Source: Streptacidiphilus jiangxiensis
Lineage (GTDB): Bacteria > Actinomycetota > Actinomycetes > Streptomycetales > Streptomycetaceae
Direction of reading: 5' to 3'
DNA length: 64,000 bases
Assembly: GCF_900109465.1 (NCBI RefSeq)
Contig: NZ_FOAZ01000004.1
Location: forward strand, 62,001-126,000
The notes beneath the pieces were generated by a model. That model saw only the letters and a list, made by a program, of their open reading frames with translations. It was not told the DNA's origin and did not search any database. Position numbers and translations under genes: made by a program. This document shows positions 1 to 9,003 of this stretch, piece by piece (position 1 is the stretch's first letter; every line of letters starts with the position of its first letter).

Positions 1-1170
1 GCGCCCAACGGCCTGGGCACCGAGGCGTACTGGGCGGCCACCCTGCGCGGTGAGAGCGGGATCGGCCCGGTCTCCCGGTTCGACGCCAGCGGCTACCCGC
101 TGCGGCTGGCCGGCGAGGTGCCGGGCTTCGCGGCGGAGGAGCTGCTGCCCGGGCGGCTGCTGCCGCAGACGGACCACATGACCCGCCTGGCACTGGTCGC
201 CGCCGACTGGGCGCTGGCCGACGCCGACGTCCGGCCGCAGGAGTGGCCCTCGCTCTCCCTGGGCGTGATCACGGCCAGCTCGGCGGGCGGCTACGAGTTC
301 GGCGAGAACGAACTGCGGGCGCTGTGGAGTCGGGGCGCGCAGTACGTCAGCGCCTACCAGTCCTTCGCCTGGTTCTACGCGGTGAACACCGGTCAGATCT
401 CCATCCGCAACGGGATGCGCGGACCGAGTGGTGTCGTCGTCGCGGACCAGGCGGGCGGGCTCGACGCGGTGGCGCAGGCGCGCCGGCAGATCCGCAAGGA
501 CACGATGCTGGTGCTGACCGGTGGCGTGGACGGCTCGGTCTGCTCCTGGGGCTGGGCCGCCCGCCTCGCCGGTGGCCAGGTGAGCACCTGCGCGGATCCC
601 GCGCTGGCCTACCGGCCCTTCCACGCCGAGGCGGCCGGGCACGTGCCCGGCGAAGGCGGCGCGCTGCTGGTCCTGGAGGACGCCGGTTCGGCCCGTGAGC
701 GCGGTGCCCGCGTCTACGGAGAGATCGCGGGCTACGGCGCCACCTTCGACCCCGCTCCCGGCAGCGGCCGGGTCGGCGGGCCGGAGCGGGCGATCCGGGC
801 CGCGCTGGCCGACGCCGGTGTCGCAGCCGAGGAGGTCGACGTCGTCTTCGCCGACGCGGCGGGGCTCCCGGAGAGCGACCGGGTCGAGGCCGAGGCGATC
901 GGAGCCGTCTTCGGGCGGCACGGCGTGCCGGTGACGGCACCCAAGACGATGACCGGACGACTGCTCTCCGGTGCCGCCCCGCTGGACCTGGCGGCGGCCC
1001 TGCTGTCGATCCGGGACGGTGTGATCCCGCCGACCGTGAACACCACCGCGGCCGCCGAGCTCGGCCTGGACCTGGTGGCGGGCGGGCCGCGGGTTGCTCC
1101 CGTCAAGACCGCGCTGGTGCTGGCCCGCGGCGAGGGCGGCTTCAACTCCGCCATGGTCGTCCGCCGCTGA
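1..1170 (+). CDS. Type II PKS chain-length factor (KS-beta), 5' truncated by window
   Basis: This is the chain-length factor that pairs with the ketosynthase KS-alpha in the cytoplasmic minimal type II polyketide synthase and governs how many malonyl units are added. The frame is open from base 1, so the start lies upstream and about 389 codons are visible. The decisive sign is the segment ADQAGGLD (fragment residues 148-155), with Gln where a condensing ketosynthase has its catalytic Cys. The later stretch PKTMTGRLLSGAAPLD is also typical of the KS/CLF fold. KS-alpha should lie just outside the window. The halogenase gene follows 58 bases downstream on the same strand and is probably co-transcribed. 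Unusually, no acyl carrier protein gene follows; it lies about 12 kb away. The family call is secure; chain length cannot be read from the sequence. Confidence 0.93.
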   Translation, partial: APNGLGTEAYWAATLRGESGIGPVSRFDASGYPLRLAGEVPGFAAEELLPGRLLPQTDHMTRLALVAADWALADADVRPQEWPSLSLGVITASSAGGYEFGENELRALWSRGAQYVSAYQSFAWFYAVNTGQISIRNGMRGPSGVVVADQAGGLDAVAQARRQIRKDTMLVLTGGVDGSVCSWGWAARLAGGQVSTCADPALAYRPFHAEAAGHVPGEGGALLVLEDAGSARERGARVYGEIAGYGATFDPAPGSGRVGGPERAIRAALADAGVAAEEVDVVFADAAGLPESDRVEAEAIGAVFGRHGVPVTAPKTMTGRLLSGAAPLDLAAALLSIRDGVIPPTVNTTAAAELGLDLVAGGPRVAPVKTALVLARGEGGFNSAMVVRR

Positions 1171-1228
1171 GCGCGGCGCCGACACCCCCGCACGCAGCAA
1201 CCAGACCTACCGAAGAGAGGTTCCGCTC

Positions 1229-2926
1229 ATGCCCAGCAAGGTGATGGCGGCGCAGCCGGCCGTGCCGGCCGGCGCCAAGCCGACCGAATGCGACGTGCTC
1301 ATCATCGGGTCCGGCCTGGCCGGATCGGTGAGCGGCGCGATCCTCGCCCGTCAGGGCGCCTCCGTCGTGCTGATCGACGCGGCGCAGCACCCCCGGTTCG
1401 CCATCGGCGAGTCGATGACCCCGCAGCTGGTGGAGTGGCTGCACATCCTGAAGTCGCGCTTCGACGTCCCCGAGATCGGCCACCTGATCGACACCAGGTC
1501 CGTGGCGGAGCACATCGGTCCGCAGCACGGCAAGAAGCAGAGCTTCGGGTTCATCAAGCACGAGGCCGGTCAGGAGCCGGACCCGGAGCAGGCGAACATC
1601 TTCGTCATACCCAAGGCGCTGACCGAGGCGAGCCACCTGTTCCGGCAGGACACCGACGCCTACTACTTCAACGTCGCCGCGAAGTACGGCTGCACCACCC
1701 GGCAGAACTGGCGGGTGCAGGACCTGGACTTCGACGACGACGGCGTCACCGTCACCGGGGCGAACGGCGAGCAGTTCCGCGCCAAGTACCTCATCGACGC
1801 GAGCGGCTTCCGCTCGCTGCTGGCGGAGAAGATGAACCTGCGCGAGCAGCCGGCGCGGTTCAAGCACCACGCGCGCTCGATGTTCACCCACTACATCGGG
1901 GTCAAGCCCTTCGACGAGGTCTCCCACCACCCGCAGAGCCTGCGCCCGCCGGCGCCCTGGCACGGCGGCACGCTGCACCACCTGATCGAGCGCGGCTGGT
2001 TCTGGATCATCCCCTTCGACAACCTGAAGGGTTCGCGCAACCCGCTGTGCAGCGTCGGCCTGACCATCGACGAGCGGACCTACCCCAAGCCCAAGGACCT
2101 GACCGGGGAGCAGGAGTTCCGTCAGTTCCTGGACCGCTATCCGGCGGTCAAGCGCCAGTTCGTCGGGGCCAAGCGGGTGCGCGAGTGGGTCTCCACCGAC
2201 CGCCTGCAGTACTCCTCCTCGCACTCCATCGGCTACCGCTGGTGCCTGATGTCGCACGCGGCCGGCTTCCTGGACCCGCTCTACTCGCGCGGCCTGTCCA
2301 ACACCTTCGAGGTCGTCTTCGCGCTGGTCACCCGCATCCTGGACTCGCTCAAGGACGACGACTGGTCGGTCGAGCGCTTCCAGTACGTCGACCAGCTGGA
2401 GCGCGGCCTGCTGCAGTACAACGACGACCTGGTCAACGCCTCCTACATCTCCTTCTCCCACTACCGGCTGTGGAACGCGGTCTTCCGGGTGTGGGGCGGC
2501 TACCTCACCCCCGGCGTGATGCGGCTGCACCGGGCCCGTGTGCAGTACGAGCTGGACGGCAACGAGCAGCACCTGCGGGACCTGGAGAAGGCGCCGTACC
2601 CGGGCCTGTGGTGGCCCACCGACGAGTTCAGGCAGCTGCTGGAGCTCACCTCGGACGCCTGCCTGCGCTACGAGGCCGGCGAGATCGACGGCGACAAGGC
2701 CGCGGACCTGGTCTTCGAGGCGCTGAACAACTGCGAGGGGCTGAACCCGGTCTTCGGCTGGAAGGACGACGAGGACACCCGCTTCGTCTACCCCTCGACG
2801 CAGATGGTGGCCAAGTTCATGTACTGGTCCCTGCGCAAGGCCCCGAACGGCGAGATGCGCGACCTGGCCCACTCGCTCGTGGGCAGCGCGGTGCGCTCCG
2901 CCCTCCGCGGCCGCAAGCCCCTGTGA
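1229..2926 (+). CDS. Flavin-dependent halogenase 1
   Basis: A 565-residue FADH2-dependent halogenase that would chlorinate an electron-rich aromatic substrate, probably the polyketide. The ATG at 1229 follows a GAGAGG ribosome site. Visible signatures are the FAD dinucleotide fold GSGLAGS (residues 27-33), a lysine in GKKQSFGF (Lys103) matching the conserved catalytic lysine region, WFWIIP (257-262, the WxWxIP halogenase motif) and FLDPLYSRG (347-355, a full FxxPxxSxG motif). The phrase RQDTDAYYF is typical of phenolic and polyketide halogenases. A candidate reduced-flavin supplier is the flavin reductase at 9004-9552. It is clearly paralogous to the second halogenase at 16906-18561 but keeps all motifs. 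Substrate and halide choice cannot be read here. Geranylgeranyl-reductase-like oxidoreductases are the main alternative and lack WxWxIP. Confidence 0.88.
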   Translation: MPSKVMAAQPAVPAGAKPTECDVLIIGSGLAGSVSGAILARQGASVVLIDAAQHPRFAIGESMTPQLVEWLHILKSRFDVPEIGHLIDTRSVAEHIGPQHGKKQSFGFIKHEAGQEPDPEQANIFVIPKALTEASHLFRQDTDAYYFNVAAKYGCTTRQNWRVQDLDFDDDGVTVTGANGEQFRAKYLIDASGFRSLLAEKMNLREQPARFKHHARSMFTHYIGVKPFDEVSHHPQSLRPPAPWHGGTLHHLIERGWFWIIPFDNLKGSRNPLCSVGLTIDERTYPKPKDLTGEQEFRQFLDRYPAVKRQFVGAKRVREWVSTDRLQYSSSHSIGYRWCLMSHAAGFLDPLYSRGLSNTFEVVFALVTRILDSLKDDDWSVERFQYVDQLERGLLQYNDDLVNASYISFSHYRLWNAVFRVWGGYLTPGVMRLHRARVQYELDGNEQHLRDLEKAPYPGLWWPTDEFRQLLELTSDACLRYEAGEIDGDKAADLVFEALNNCEGLNPVFGWKDDEDTRFVYPSTQMVAKFMYWSLRKAPNGEMRDLAHSLVGSAVRSALRGRKPL

Positions 2927-2964
2927 CCCCTCCCGGCCCGCGTACCGAAAGGCGACCTCCCGTC

Positions 2965-3606
2965 ATGTCCGAAACGACGATGCCCAAGACCGGCGGCCCG
3001 GAGACGGCACCGCAGGCGGCCGCGGACCAGAGCGCCACGCTGTCGTCCTGGTCCACCACCCGGCCGCAGATGGAGAACACCTCGGCCCTCACCCAGGCGT
3101 TCACCCGCTTCAACGTGTACCTGTACTCGAAGCCGCCGTCCCCGGCGATCAAGAAGATCAACCGCTCCTTCCTGCACCTCAACATCTTCCTGTACCGGGC
3201 GTCCAAGGGCCGGATCCTCGGCCGCTTCGGTCGCCTCGACGCGATGCTGCTGACCACGAAGGGGGCCAAGTCCGGCCTGGAGCGGGTCACCCCGGTCGGC
3301 TACATCTACGACCGCGGCCGCTACATCGTCTGCGCGGCCCCGGGCCACTTCGACGTGCCCGGCGGACCGCAGGCCAAGCACCCGGCCTGGTACCACAACC
3401 TCCGCGCCAACCCGGGCGCCCACGCCCACATCGGCCCGGAGCAGCTGGCGGTGACCGCCGAGATCCTCAAGGGCGAGGAGCGCGACCGGATGTGGACGCG
3501 CTTCACCGAGGTCTTCCCCTTCATCGCCGAGTTCCAGAAGCGCGCCAGCCACCGGATCCCGGTGATCGCGCTGACCCCCGACGACCGCGACCCCCAAGAG
3601 CTCTGA
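2965..3606 (+). CDS. Deazaflavin (F420)-dependent nitroreductase-family protein (DDN-like) 1
   Basis: A 213-residue protein of the DDN/DUF385 split-beta-barrel family, which uses coenzyme F420 (sometimes another flavin) to reduce quinones or related aromatics. The core signature is KGAKSGLERVTPVGY followed by HPAWYHNLRANPGAH, which is the family layout of a cofactor-binding G-[AR]-[KR]-S-G-x-x-R-x-x-P segment and a WYxNLxANP segment. The first 65 residues are a polar, probably flexible extension. The ATG at 2965 was chosen for its position 38 bases after the halogenase stop. It lies in the run halogenase, DDN, ABM monooxygenase, SDR, so a quinone/hydroquinone redox step on the polyketide is plausible. 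A second, shorter family member is at 9585-9992. Confidence 0.8.
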   Translation: MSETTMPKTGGPETAPQAAADQSATLSSWSTTRPQMENTSALTQAFTRFNVYLYSKPPSPAIKKINRSFLHLNIFLYRASKGRILGRFGRLDAMLLTTKGAKSGLERVTPVGYIYDRGRYIVCAAPGHFDVPGGPQAKHPAWYHNLRANPGAHAHIGPEQLAVTAEILKGEERDRMWTRFTEVFPFIAEFQKRASHRIPVIALTPDDRDPQEL

Positions 3607-3632
3607 CCGCTCCCGAGATCCAGGAGACCCGC

Positions 3633-3998
3633 ATGAAGATCGACCACCTCGACCCGGCCGTCCCGCTGATGGCCCAGTTCGGCACCGAGACCGGCCCGAT
3701 CGTCCTGGTCAACACCTTCGTGGTGCCCGCCGACCTGTACGAGGAGTTCCTCACCATCTGGAAGGAGGACGCGGCCTACATGAAGTCCGCCCCCGGCTGC
3801 ATCTCCACCCAGCTGCACAAGGGCACCGCCGGCAGCAGCCTGCTGGTCAACGTCGCCGTCTGGGAGTCCACCGCGGCGCTGTTCGCGGCCTTCAGCAAGC
3901 CCGAGTTCCAGCAGTCCGCCGCGAAGTACCCCGAGGGCATCGTCGCCTACCCGCACATCTACGAGCGCATCGCCGTCGAGGGCATCTGCGTCGCCTGA
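3633..3998 (+). CDS. ABM-domain monooxygenase (anthrone-oxygenase type)
   Basis: A 121-residue single-domain protein resembling antibiotic biosynthesis monooxygenases (ABM). These are dimeric ferredoxin-fold enzymes that oxidise anthrone-like polyketides to quinones without an added cofactor. Recognisable are the opening strand GPIVLVNTFVVPADLYEEFL, the central SAPGCISTQLHKG and the helix-strand pair around VAVWESTAALFAAFSKPEF. The ATG at 3633 follows a CAGGAG ribosome site, and the gene sits 26 bases after the DDN-like gene. In aromatic polyketide clusters such enzymes usually install a quinone oxygen, which fits the neighbouring reductases. Stress or heme-degrading ABM proteins are an alternative, but the cluster context favours biosynthesis. 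Confidence 0.8.
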   Translation: MKIDHLDPAVPLMAQFGTETGPIVLVNTFVVPADLYEEFLTIWKEDAAYMKSAPGCISTQLHKGTAGSSLLVNVAVWESTAALFAAFSKPEFQQSAAKYPEGIVAYPHIYERIAVEGICVA

Positions 3999-4038
3999 CG
4001 CCCCTTCCACCGAAGAGATCGAAGGAGCAGGGGAAGCC

Positions 4039-4773
4039 ATGAAGCAGGGCAAGGTCGCGCTGGTCACCGGCGCGTCCCAGGGGATCGGCCGGGCCGTCGC
4101 AGCCCGGCTCGGCGCGGACGGCCACAGCGTCGTGGTCAACTACCGCGCCGACGCGGCCGCCGCCGCCGAGGCGGTGGCGGCGGTGGAGGCGGCCGGCGGC
4201 CGCGCCGTCGCCGTGCAGGCCGACGTCACCGAGCCGAAGGAGGTCGTCCGGCTCTTCGACGCGGCGACCGAGCACTTCGGCGGCGTGGACGTGCTGGTCA
4301 ACAACGTCGGCGGGATCCGCTTCGCGCCGCTGGCGCAGGCGTCCGACGAGGACTTCGACTGGCACTTCGACCTCAACACCCGTTCCACCTTCACCGCCCT
4401 GCGCGAGGCCGCCCGGCGCATCGGCGACGGGGGACGGATCGTCGTCATCTCCAGCGGCATGACGCTGACCCACCGGGCCACCGCCGGGCTCTACATCGCC
4501 AGCAAGGCGGCGATCGAGGCGCTGGCCGGTGTGCTGGCCCAGGAGCTCGGGCCGCGCGGGATCACCGTCAACAGCGTCCGGGCCGGGCTGACCCTGCAGA
4601 CCGGATCCGAGCGCGACCTGACGGACGAGATCGCCGCCCAGGTGATCGCGCGCACCCCGCTGCGGAGGCTCGGCCTGCCGGACGACATCGCGGAGGTCGT
4701 CGGCTTCCTCGTCTCCGAGCAGGGCCGGTGGGTCACCGGCCAGTCGATCTCCGCCGGTGGCGGCGGGTTCTGA
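4039..4773 (+). CDS. Short-chain dehydrogenase/reductase
   Basis: A 244-residue classical SDR with Rossmann fold. The NAD(P) motif TGASQGIG begins at residue 10. NNVGG stands in place of NNAGG, and YIASK supplies the catalytic Tyr and Lys after the strand VVISSGM. The C-terminal QSISAGGGGF is a normal family ending. The ATG at 4039 is preceded by GAAGGAG. It is only distantly like the ActIII-type ketoreductase at 13535-14338, so it is better seen as a second reductase that reduces a ketone or quinone during tailoring. It lies between the ABM monooxygenase and a dienelactone-hydrolase-like gene in one tightly spaced operon. The exact ketone reduced is unknown. Confidence 0.85.
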   Translation: MKQGKVALVTGASQGIGRAVAARLGADGHSVVVNYRADAAAAAEAVAAVEAAGGRAVAVQADVTEPKEVVRLFDAATEHFGGVDVLVNNVGGIRFAPLAQASDEDFDWHFDLNTRSTFTALREAARRIGDGGRIVVISSGMTLTHRATAGLYIASKAAIEALAGVLAQELGPRGITVNSVRAGLTLQTGSERDLTDEIAAQVIARTPLRRLGLPDDIAEVVGFLVSEQGRWVTGQSISAGGGGF

Positions 4774-4819
4774 CGCGCCGCCCCACAAGGACGACCGCAC
4801 CCCAGGAAGGGCCACAGCC

Positions 4820-5635
4820 ATGTCGCACAGCCACCCCGGCTCCGCGCCGACCGCCGGTCTCGACGGCTGGGAGCGTGCCCCGTTCACCGCGGCCGGGATC
4901 ACCCACGAGGTCCTGCGCAAGGGGAGCGGCCCGGGTGTGGTCCTGCTGCCCGAGCTGCCCGGCATCACCCCCGAGGTGCTCGGCCTCGCGCAGCACCTGG
5001 TCGACGCCGGCTTCGCCGTGGCGGTCCCCTCCCTGTTCGGGACGCCGGGCCGGCGTGCCACGGCGGGCGCGATGCTCACCGTGACGCCGAAGGTCTGCGT
5101 GGCGAAGGAGTTCCGCGCCCTCGCGACCGACGCCGAACGGCCGGTGGCCGCGTACGTCCGGGCCCTGGCCCGGGACCTCGCGGGACGGACCGAGGGGCCG
5201 GGCGTCGGGGTCGTCGGGATGTGCTTCACCGGCGGCTTCGCCCTGGCGGCGGCGGTCGAGAAGAGCGTCCTCGCCCCGGTGCTGAGCCAGCCCTCCGTGC
5301 CGCTGCCGCTCGGATCGGCCCGTCGGGGCGATCCGGGCGTGTCCGAACGGGAGCTGGCCGAGGTACGGCGGCGTGCCCGGGAGGACGGACTGTGCCTGCT
5401 GGGCCTGCGGTTCAGCCGGGACGGGCTCAGCCCGGCGGAGCGCTTCACCGGGCTGAGGCGCGCGTTCGGCGACGCCTTCGAGGTCATCGAGCTCGACTCG
5501 GGCCCGGGCAACCCGGCCGGCCTCCCGGCGAGCGCCCACGAGGTGCTCACCGTCCAGGTGCGCGAGCAGGAGGACCATCCGGCCCAGCAGGCCCGGGCCC
5601 GGGTCGTCGCCTTCCTGCGCGAGCGGCTGGGCTGA
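4820..5635 (+). CDS. Dienelactone hydrolase family protein
   Basis: A 271-residue alpha/beta hydrolase of the dienelactone hydrolase family. The nucleophile motif is GMCFTGG with Cys135 in the place of the usual serine, which is characteristic of this family, and a candidate catalytic His lies in SAHEVLTVQ near the C-terminus. The ATG at 4820 follows AGGAAGG. The protein could open or close a lactone on a tailored polyketide, but members are also general ester hydrolases. It is the fifth gene in the run starting at the chain-length factor and directly precedes the exporter gene. I see no signal peptide, so it should be cytoplasmic. Confidence 0.82.
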   Translation: MSHSHPGSAPTAGLDGWERAPFTAAGITHEVLRKGSGPGVVLLPELPGITPEVLGLAQHLVDAGFAVAVPSLFGTPGRRATAGAMLTVTPKVCVAKEFRALATDAERPVAAYVRALARDLAGRTEGPGVGVVGMCFTGGFALAAAVEKSVLAPVLSQPSVPLPLGSARRGDPGVSERELAEVRRRAREDGLCLLGLRFSRDGLSPAERFTGLRRAFGDAFEVIELDSGPGNPAGLPASAHEVLTVQVREQEDHPAQQARARVVAFLRERLG

Positions 5636-5686
5636 CGTCGTCGGCGCGCGGAGCCGACACCCCATCACCATCACGAAGGAGGAACT

Positions 5687-7339
5687 GTGTTCCGCAAACT
5701 GCACGGCAACCCGTGGGCGATCCTGGTCGTCCTCAGCCTCGGGTTCTTCATGACCCTGGTCGACCTGACGATCGTCAACATCGCCATCCCGAAGCTCACC
5801 GACGACCTGCACGCCTCGCTCGACGAGGTGCTGTGGGTGGTCAACGCCTACACGTTGGCGCTGGCCACGCTGATCATCACCGCCGGTCGCCTGGGTGATC
5901 TACGCGGCAAGTCGCGGATCTTCATCAGCGGTGTGGCCCTGTTCACCCTCGCCAGTCTGGCCTGCGGCCTGTCCGCCAACGCTGGGGAGCTGATCGCGTT
6001 CCGCGCGGTGCAGGGTCTCGGCGCGGCGATGCTGATCCCGCAGACGCTGTCGATCATCGCCGACGTCTTCCCGGCGGAGAAGCGCGGCGCGGCGCTCGGC
6101 ATCTGGGGCGCGGTCGCCGGTGTCTCCGGCGCGGTCGGCCCGACCCTGGGCGGCCTGCTGGTCAGCCACTTCTCCTGGCGCTGGGTCTTCTTCGTCAACA
6201 TCCCGATCGGCGCCGTGGTGCTGCTGTTCGCGATCCCGGTGATGCCGAAGGCCACCCGCAGGATCGCGCACAAGCTGGACATCCCCGGGGTGGTGCTGAT
6301 CTCGGCCACCCTGTTCTGCCTGGCCTTCGCCCTGACCGAGGGGGAGCGCTACAACTGGAACGGCTGGATCGTGGCGCTGATCGTCGCCGCCGCGGTGCTG
6401 CTGGTCGCCTTCCTCGCCTACGAGCGCAGCCGCCAGCACGACGAGCCGCTGCTGCCCTTCTCGCTCTTCCGCGACCGCAACTTCTCCGTGGTCAACGTGG
6501 TCGGCGTGGCCGTCTCCTTCGGTGTGCTCGGCCTGCTCCTGCCCACCACCATCTACCTGCAGTCGGTGCTCGGCTTCAGCCCGCTGAAGACCGGCCTGAC
6601 GCTGGTGCCGCTGGCCATCGGCTCCATGATCACCGCAGGTCCGGCCGGCATCCTCGCCGAGAAGTTCGGTGGCCGGTTCATCCTCTTCGTCGGCCTGGCG
6701 GCCTTCGGCGGCGGCATCACCTGGATCCTCGCCGAGGCGAGCACCACCAGCTCCTGGACCGCGTTCATCGGCCCGCTGGCCCTGTGCGGCCTCGGCGCGG
6801 GCTGCACCTTCGCGCCCATGGGCTCGGAGATCATGCGCAACGTGCCACCGCGACTGACCGGTGCCGCGTCCGGTGCCAACAACGCGCTGCGGCAGATCGG
6901 TTCGGTGGTGGCGGGGGCGATCCTCGCCGCCGTCCTGCAGAGCCAGCTGCTCTCCCAGCTGCGCACCCACGCGCAGACCAGCGCCGCCCAGCTGCCCGCG
7001 GCCTACCGGGGCGGCTTCGTGGACACCTTCGCCCGCGCCGGTGCGAAGAGCCTGGAGGTCGGCACCAGCGGCAACCAGGGCGGCTGGAGCACCTCCGGCC
7101 TGCCGGCCGACGTGGCCGCCACCTTCCACCGGCTGGCGGGCGAGGTCTACCAGGGCGCCTTCGTGGACGCGCTGCGGCCGACCATGCTGATCCCCGCCGT
7201 GGTGATGTTCGTCGGCGCCCTCTCCTGCCTGCTGCTGAAGGGCGGCCCCGTCCCCGGCGGCGGCGGTCACGGCATCCCGGCCCCCGCGGCCGAGGGCGCC
7301 GAGCGGTCGGACGCCGAGCCCACCGCGGCGCACAGCTGA
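5687..7339 (+). CDS. MFS drug exporter, DHA2 (14-TM) family
   Basis: A 550-residue proton-driven multidrug exporter of the EmrB/QacA type and the probable self-resistance and export pump for the cluster product. The first membrane segments (ILVVLSLGFFMTLVDLTIVN) carry the D-x-T-I-V-N motif typical of DHA2 proteins. The family loop GRLGDLRGKSRIF and the antiporter motif around GAVAGVSGAVGPTLGG follow. The GTG at 5687 was chosen because AAGGAGG stands 6 bases upstream. The insert of about 100 residues near the C-terminus (around 6960-7150) is a periplasmic loop common in this family. A perfect hairpin follows the stop, so this gene ends the first transcription unit. Confidence 0.9.
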   Translation: MFRKLHGNPWAILVVLSLGFFMTLVDLTIVNIAIPKLTDDLHASLDEVLWVVNAYTLALATLIITAGRLGDLRGKSRIFISGVALFTLASLACGLSANAGELIAFRAVQGLGAAMLIPQTLSIIADVFPAEKRGAALGIWGAVAGVSGAVGPTLGGLLVSHFSWRWVFFVNIPIGAVVLLFAIPVMPKATRRIAHKLDIPGVVLISATLFCLAFALTEGERYNWNGWIVALIVAAAVLLVAFLAYERSRQHDEPLLPFSLFRDRNFSVVNVVGVAVSFGVLGLLLPTTIYLQSVLGFSPLKTGLTLVPLAIGSMITAGPAGILAEKFGGRFILFVGLAAFGGGITWILAEASTTSSWTAFIGPLALCGLGAGCTFAPMGSEIMRNVPPRLTGAASGANNALRQIGSVVAGAILAAVLQSQLLSQLRTHAQTSAAQLPAAYRGGFVDTFARAGAKSLEVGTSGNQGGWSTSGLPADVAATFHRLAGEVYQGAFVDALRPTMLIPAVVMFVGALSCLLLKGGPVPGGGGHGIPAPAAEGAERSDAEPTAAHS

Positions 7340-7371
7340 CCCGCTGACACCTTCCGCACCCACCCCCACCC

Positions 7372-7401
7372 GCGGCCCGGGGTCCCCACGCCCCGGGCCG
7401 C
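7372..7401 (+). terminator. Perfect 11-bp stem-loop after the exporter gene
   Basis: GCGGCCCGGGG (7372-7382) pairs exactly with CCCCGGGCCGC (7391-7401) around an 8-base loop. It begins 33 bases after the exporter stop and ends 43 bases before the next start. There is no T-tract, as is common in Streptomyces. Confidence 0.75.
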
Positions 7402-7443
7402 CCCATGCGACGAACCCCACGAACCCGACGGACAGGAACGACG

Positions 7444-8946
7444 ATGATCAGCCGAAGAACCCTTCTCGGTGCGGGTGCCGCCACCCTCGGCCTCACGACG
7501 CTCGGGGTCACCCGGGCCCCGGCGCTGACCTCGACGCAGTGGAGCAGCCTCGCCTCCCGACTGACCGGGACCCTCGTCCTGCCGACCGACAGCACCTACG
7601 CCACGGCCAAGCAGATCGAACTGATGCAGTTCGACTCGATCAACCCCCAGGCGATCGCCTACTGCGCCACCCCCGCCGACGTGTCGCTCTGCCTCGGCTT
7701 CGCCCAGCAGAACGGCGTGTCCATATCCGTCCGCAGCGGCGGCCACAGCCTGGGCGGCTACTCGCTCGGCAGGGGCCTGGTGGTCGACGTCTCGCGGATG
7801 AACTCCGTATCCATATCCGGTGGTTCCGTGCAGGTCGGCGCCGGCGCGGAGAACGTCGACGTGCTGGACGCGCTCGCCCCCTCCGGCCTGGCCCTGGTCG
7901 GCGGGGCCTGTCCGACCGTCGGTGCCGGCGGCTTCGTCCAGGGCGGTGGCCTCGGCTTCCTCAGCCGCAGCTACGGCATGGCCTGCGACCAGCTGACGGC
8001 GGTCCAGCTGGTGACCGCCTCCGGCCGGCAGCTGACCGCGTCCGCGACCCAGAACACGGACCTGTTCTGGGCCCTGCGCGGCGGTGGCGGCGGCAACTTC
8101 GGCGTGGTCACCGGGTACACCTTCGCGCCGGCTCAGCTGAGCATGGTCTCGATCAACAACCTGGTCTTCGATCCCGCGAACACCGTCGACATGCTGGACG
8201 GTTTCCAGAACTGGCTGGTCGACGCACCCTGGACGATCGGCGGGGCGGCCGTGGTGGCCCTGAACGACGCCGCTGCGGGCAACCCGGTGAGCCCCACCGT
8301 CCTGCTGGTGTCCACCGGCACCGCCACCGAACTGGCCGCCGAGGTCACCCGGCTGCTGACGTACACCGGCGCGGCCGTCGCGCAGAACCCGGCGACCATG
8401 CCCTACCAGGCGCTGATGACGAACATCTACGGCTGCGCCTCGCTGACCGAGCTCCAGTGCCACCTGGTCACCGCGCCGAGCGGACAGCTGCCGCGTACCG
8501 CCTACGCCCGCGAGCGCAGTCGGCTCTTCAGCGGCCCGGTCTCGCGTGACATGTGGTCCGCCGCGCTCTCGGTCTTCGACAAGGACCGGATGACGGGGCA
8601 GACCCACGAGCTCCAGGTGATCTCGATGGGTGGCGCGGTCGGCGACCTGGCCCGGACCGACACCGCCTTCGTGCACCGCGACTCGCTGTTCACCACGGTC
8701 TTCTCCGGTGTCGTGCAGGGGAGCAGCGCGAGCACGACGGCCGCCGGCACCGCGCAGGCCTGGGTCGACGCCGGCTTCAACGCGATCGACCCGTACTCCA
8801 ACGGCGAGACCTACCAGAACTTCATCGACCCGGAGCTGAGCGGCTGGCGCAGCGCCTACTACGCGGAGAACTACTCGCGGCTGGCGTCGATCAAGCAGTC
8901 CTACGACCCCAACGGGGTGTTCCGGTTCGCCCAGAGCATCCTCTGA
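7444..8946 (+). CDS. Tat-exported berberine-bridge-enzyme-like FAD oxidase
   Basis: A 500-residue FAD-linked oxidase of the BBE/AknOx type. It starts at ATG 7444 with a twin-arginine signal (SRRTLLGAGAATLGLTTLG), so the folded flavoprotein should be exported. Both anchor residues for bicovalent FAD are present: His101 in GGHSLGGYS and Cys156 in GGACPTVGAGG. The C-terminus has the usual YYAENYSRLASIKQSYDPNG block. Known relatives oxidise alcohols or sugars of polyketide antibiotics outside the cell (AknOx) or close rings. No glycosyltransferase or deoxysugar gene is visible in this window, so the substrate may be the aglycone itself. It starts a new unit after a hairpin and is followed by the flavin reductase gene. 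Confidence 0.88.
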   Translation: MISRRTLLGAGAATLGLTTLGVTRAPALTSTQWSSLASRLTGTLVLPTDSTYATAKQIELMQFDSINPQAIAYCATPADVSLCLGFAQQNGVSISVRSGGHSLGGYSLGRGLVVDVSRMNSVSISGGSVQVGAGAENVDVLDALAPSGLALVGGACPTVGAGGFVQGGGLGFLSRSYGMACDQLTAVQLVTASGRQLTASATQNTDLFWALRGGGGGNFGVVTGYTFAPAQLSMVSINNLVFDPANTVDMLDGFQNWLVDAPWTIGGAAVVALNDAAAGNPVSPTVLLVSTGTATELAAEVTRLLTYTGAAVAQNPATMPYQALMTNIYGCASLTELQCHLVTAPSGQLPRTAYARERSRLFSGPVSRDMWSAALSVFDKDRMTGQTHELQVISMGGAVGDLARTDTAFVHRDSLFTTVFSGVVQGSSASTTAAGTAQAWVDAGFNAIDPYSNGETYQNFIDPELSGWRSAYYAENYSRLASIKQSYDPNGVFRFAQSIL

Positions 8947-8959
8947 CCGCCTCGAGGAC

Positions 8960-8999
8960 GCTCCGAGAAGAAGCTCCGAGAAGGAGCTTCGAGAAGAGG
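8960..8999 (+). repeat. Three tandem copies of a purine-rich 12-14 base unit
   Basis: Copies GCTCCGAGAAGA, AGCTCCGAGAAGG and AGCTTCGAGAAGAG lie head to tail in the 57-base gap before the flavin reductase gene. The last copy supplies its ribosome site (GAAGAGGGG). Function unknown; perhaps slippage-born ribosome-site duplication. Confidence 0.6.
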
Positions 9000-9003
9000 G
9001 GAC

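Noticed and set aside
1229-2926. Geranylgeranyl-reductase-type assignment for halogenase 1
   Set aside because: WxWxIP and FxxPxxSxG are both complete, which fits halogenases and not the reductases.
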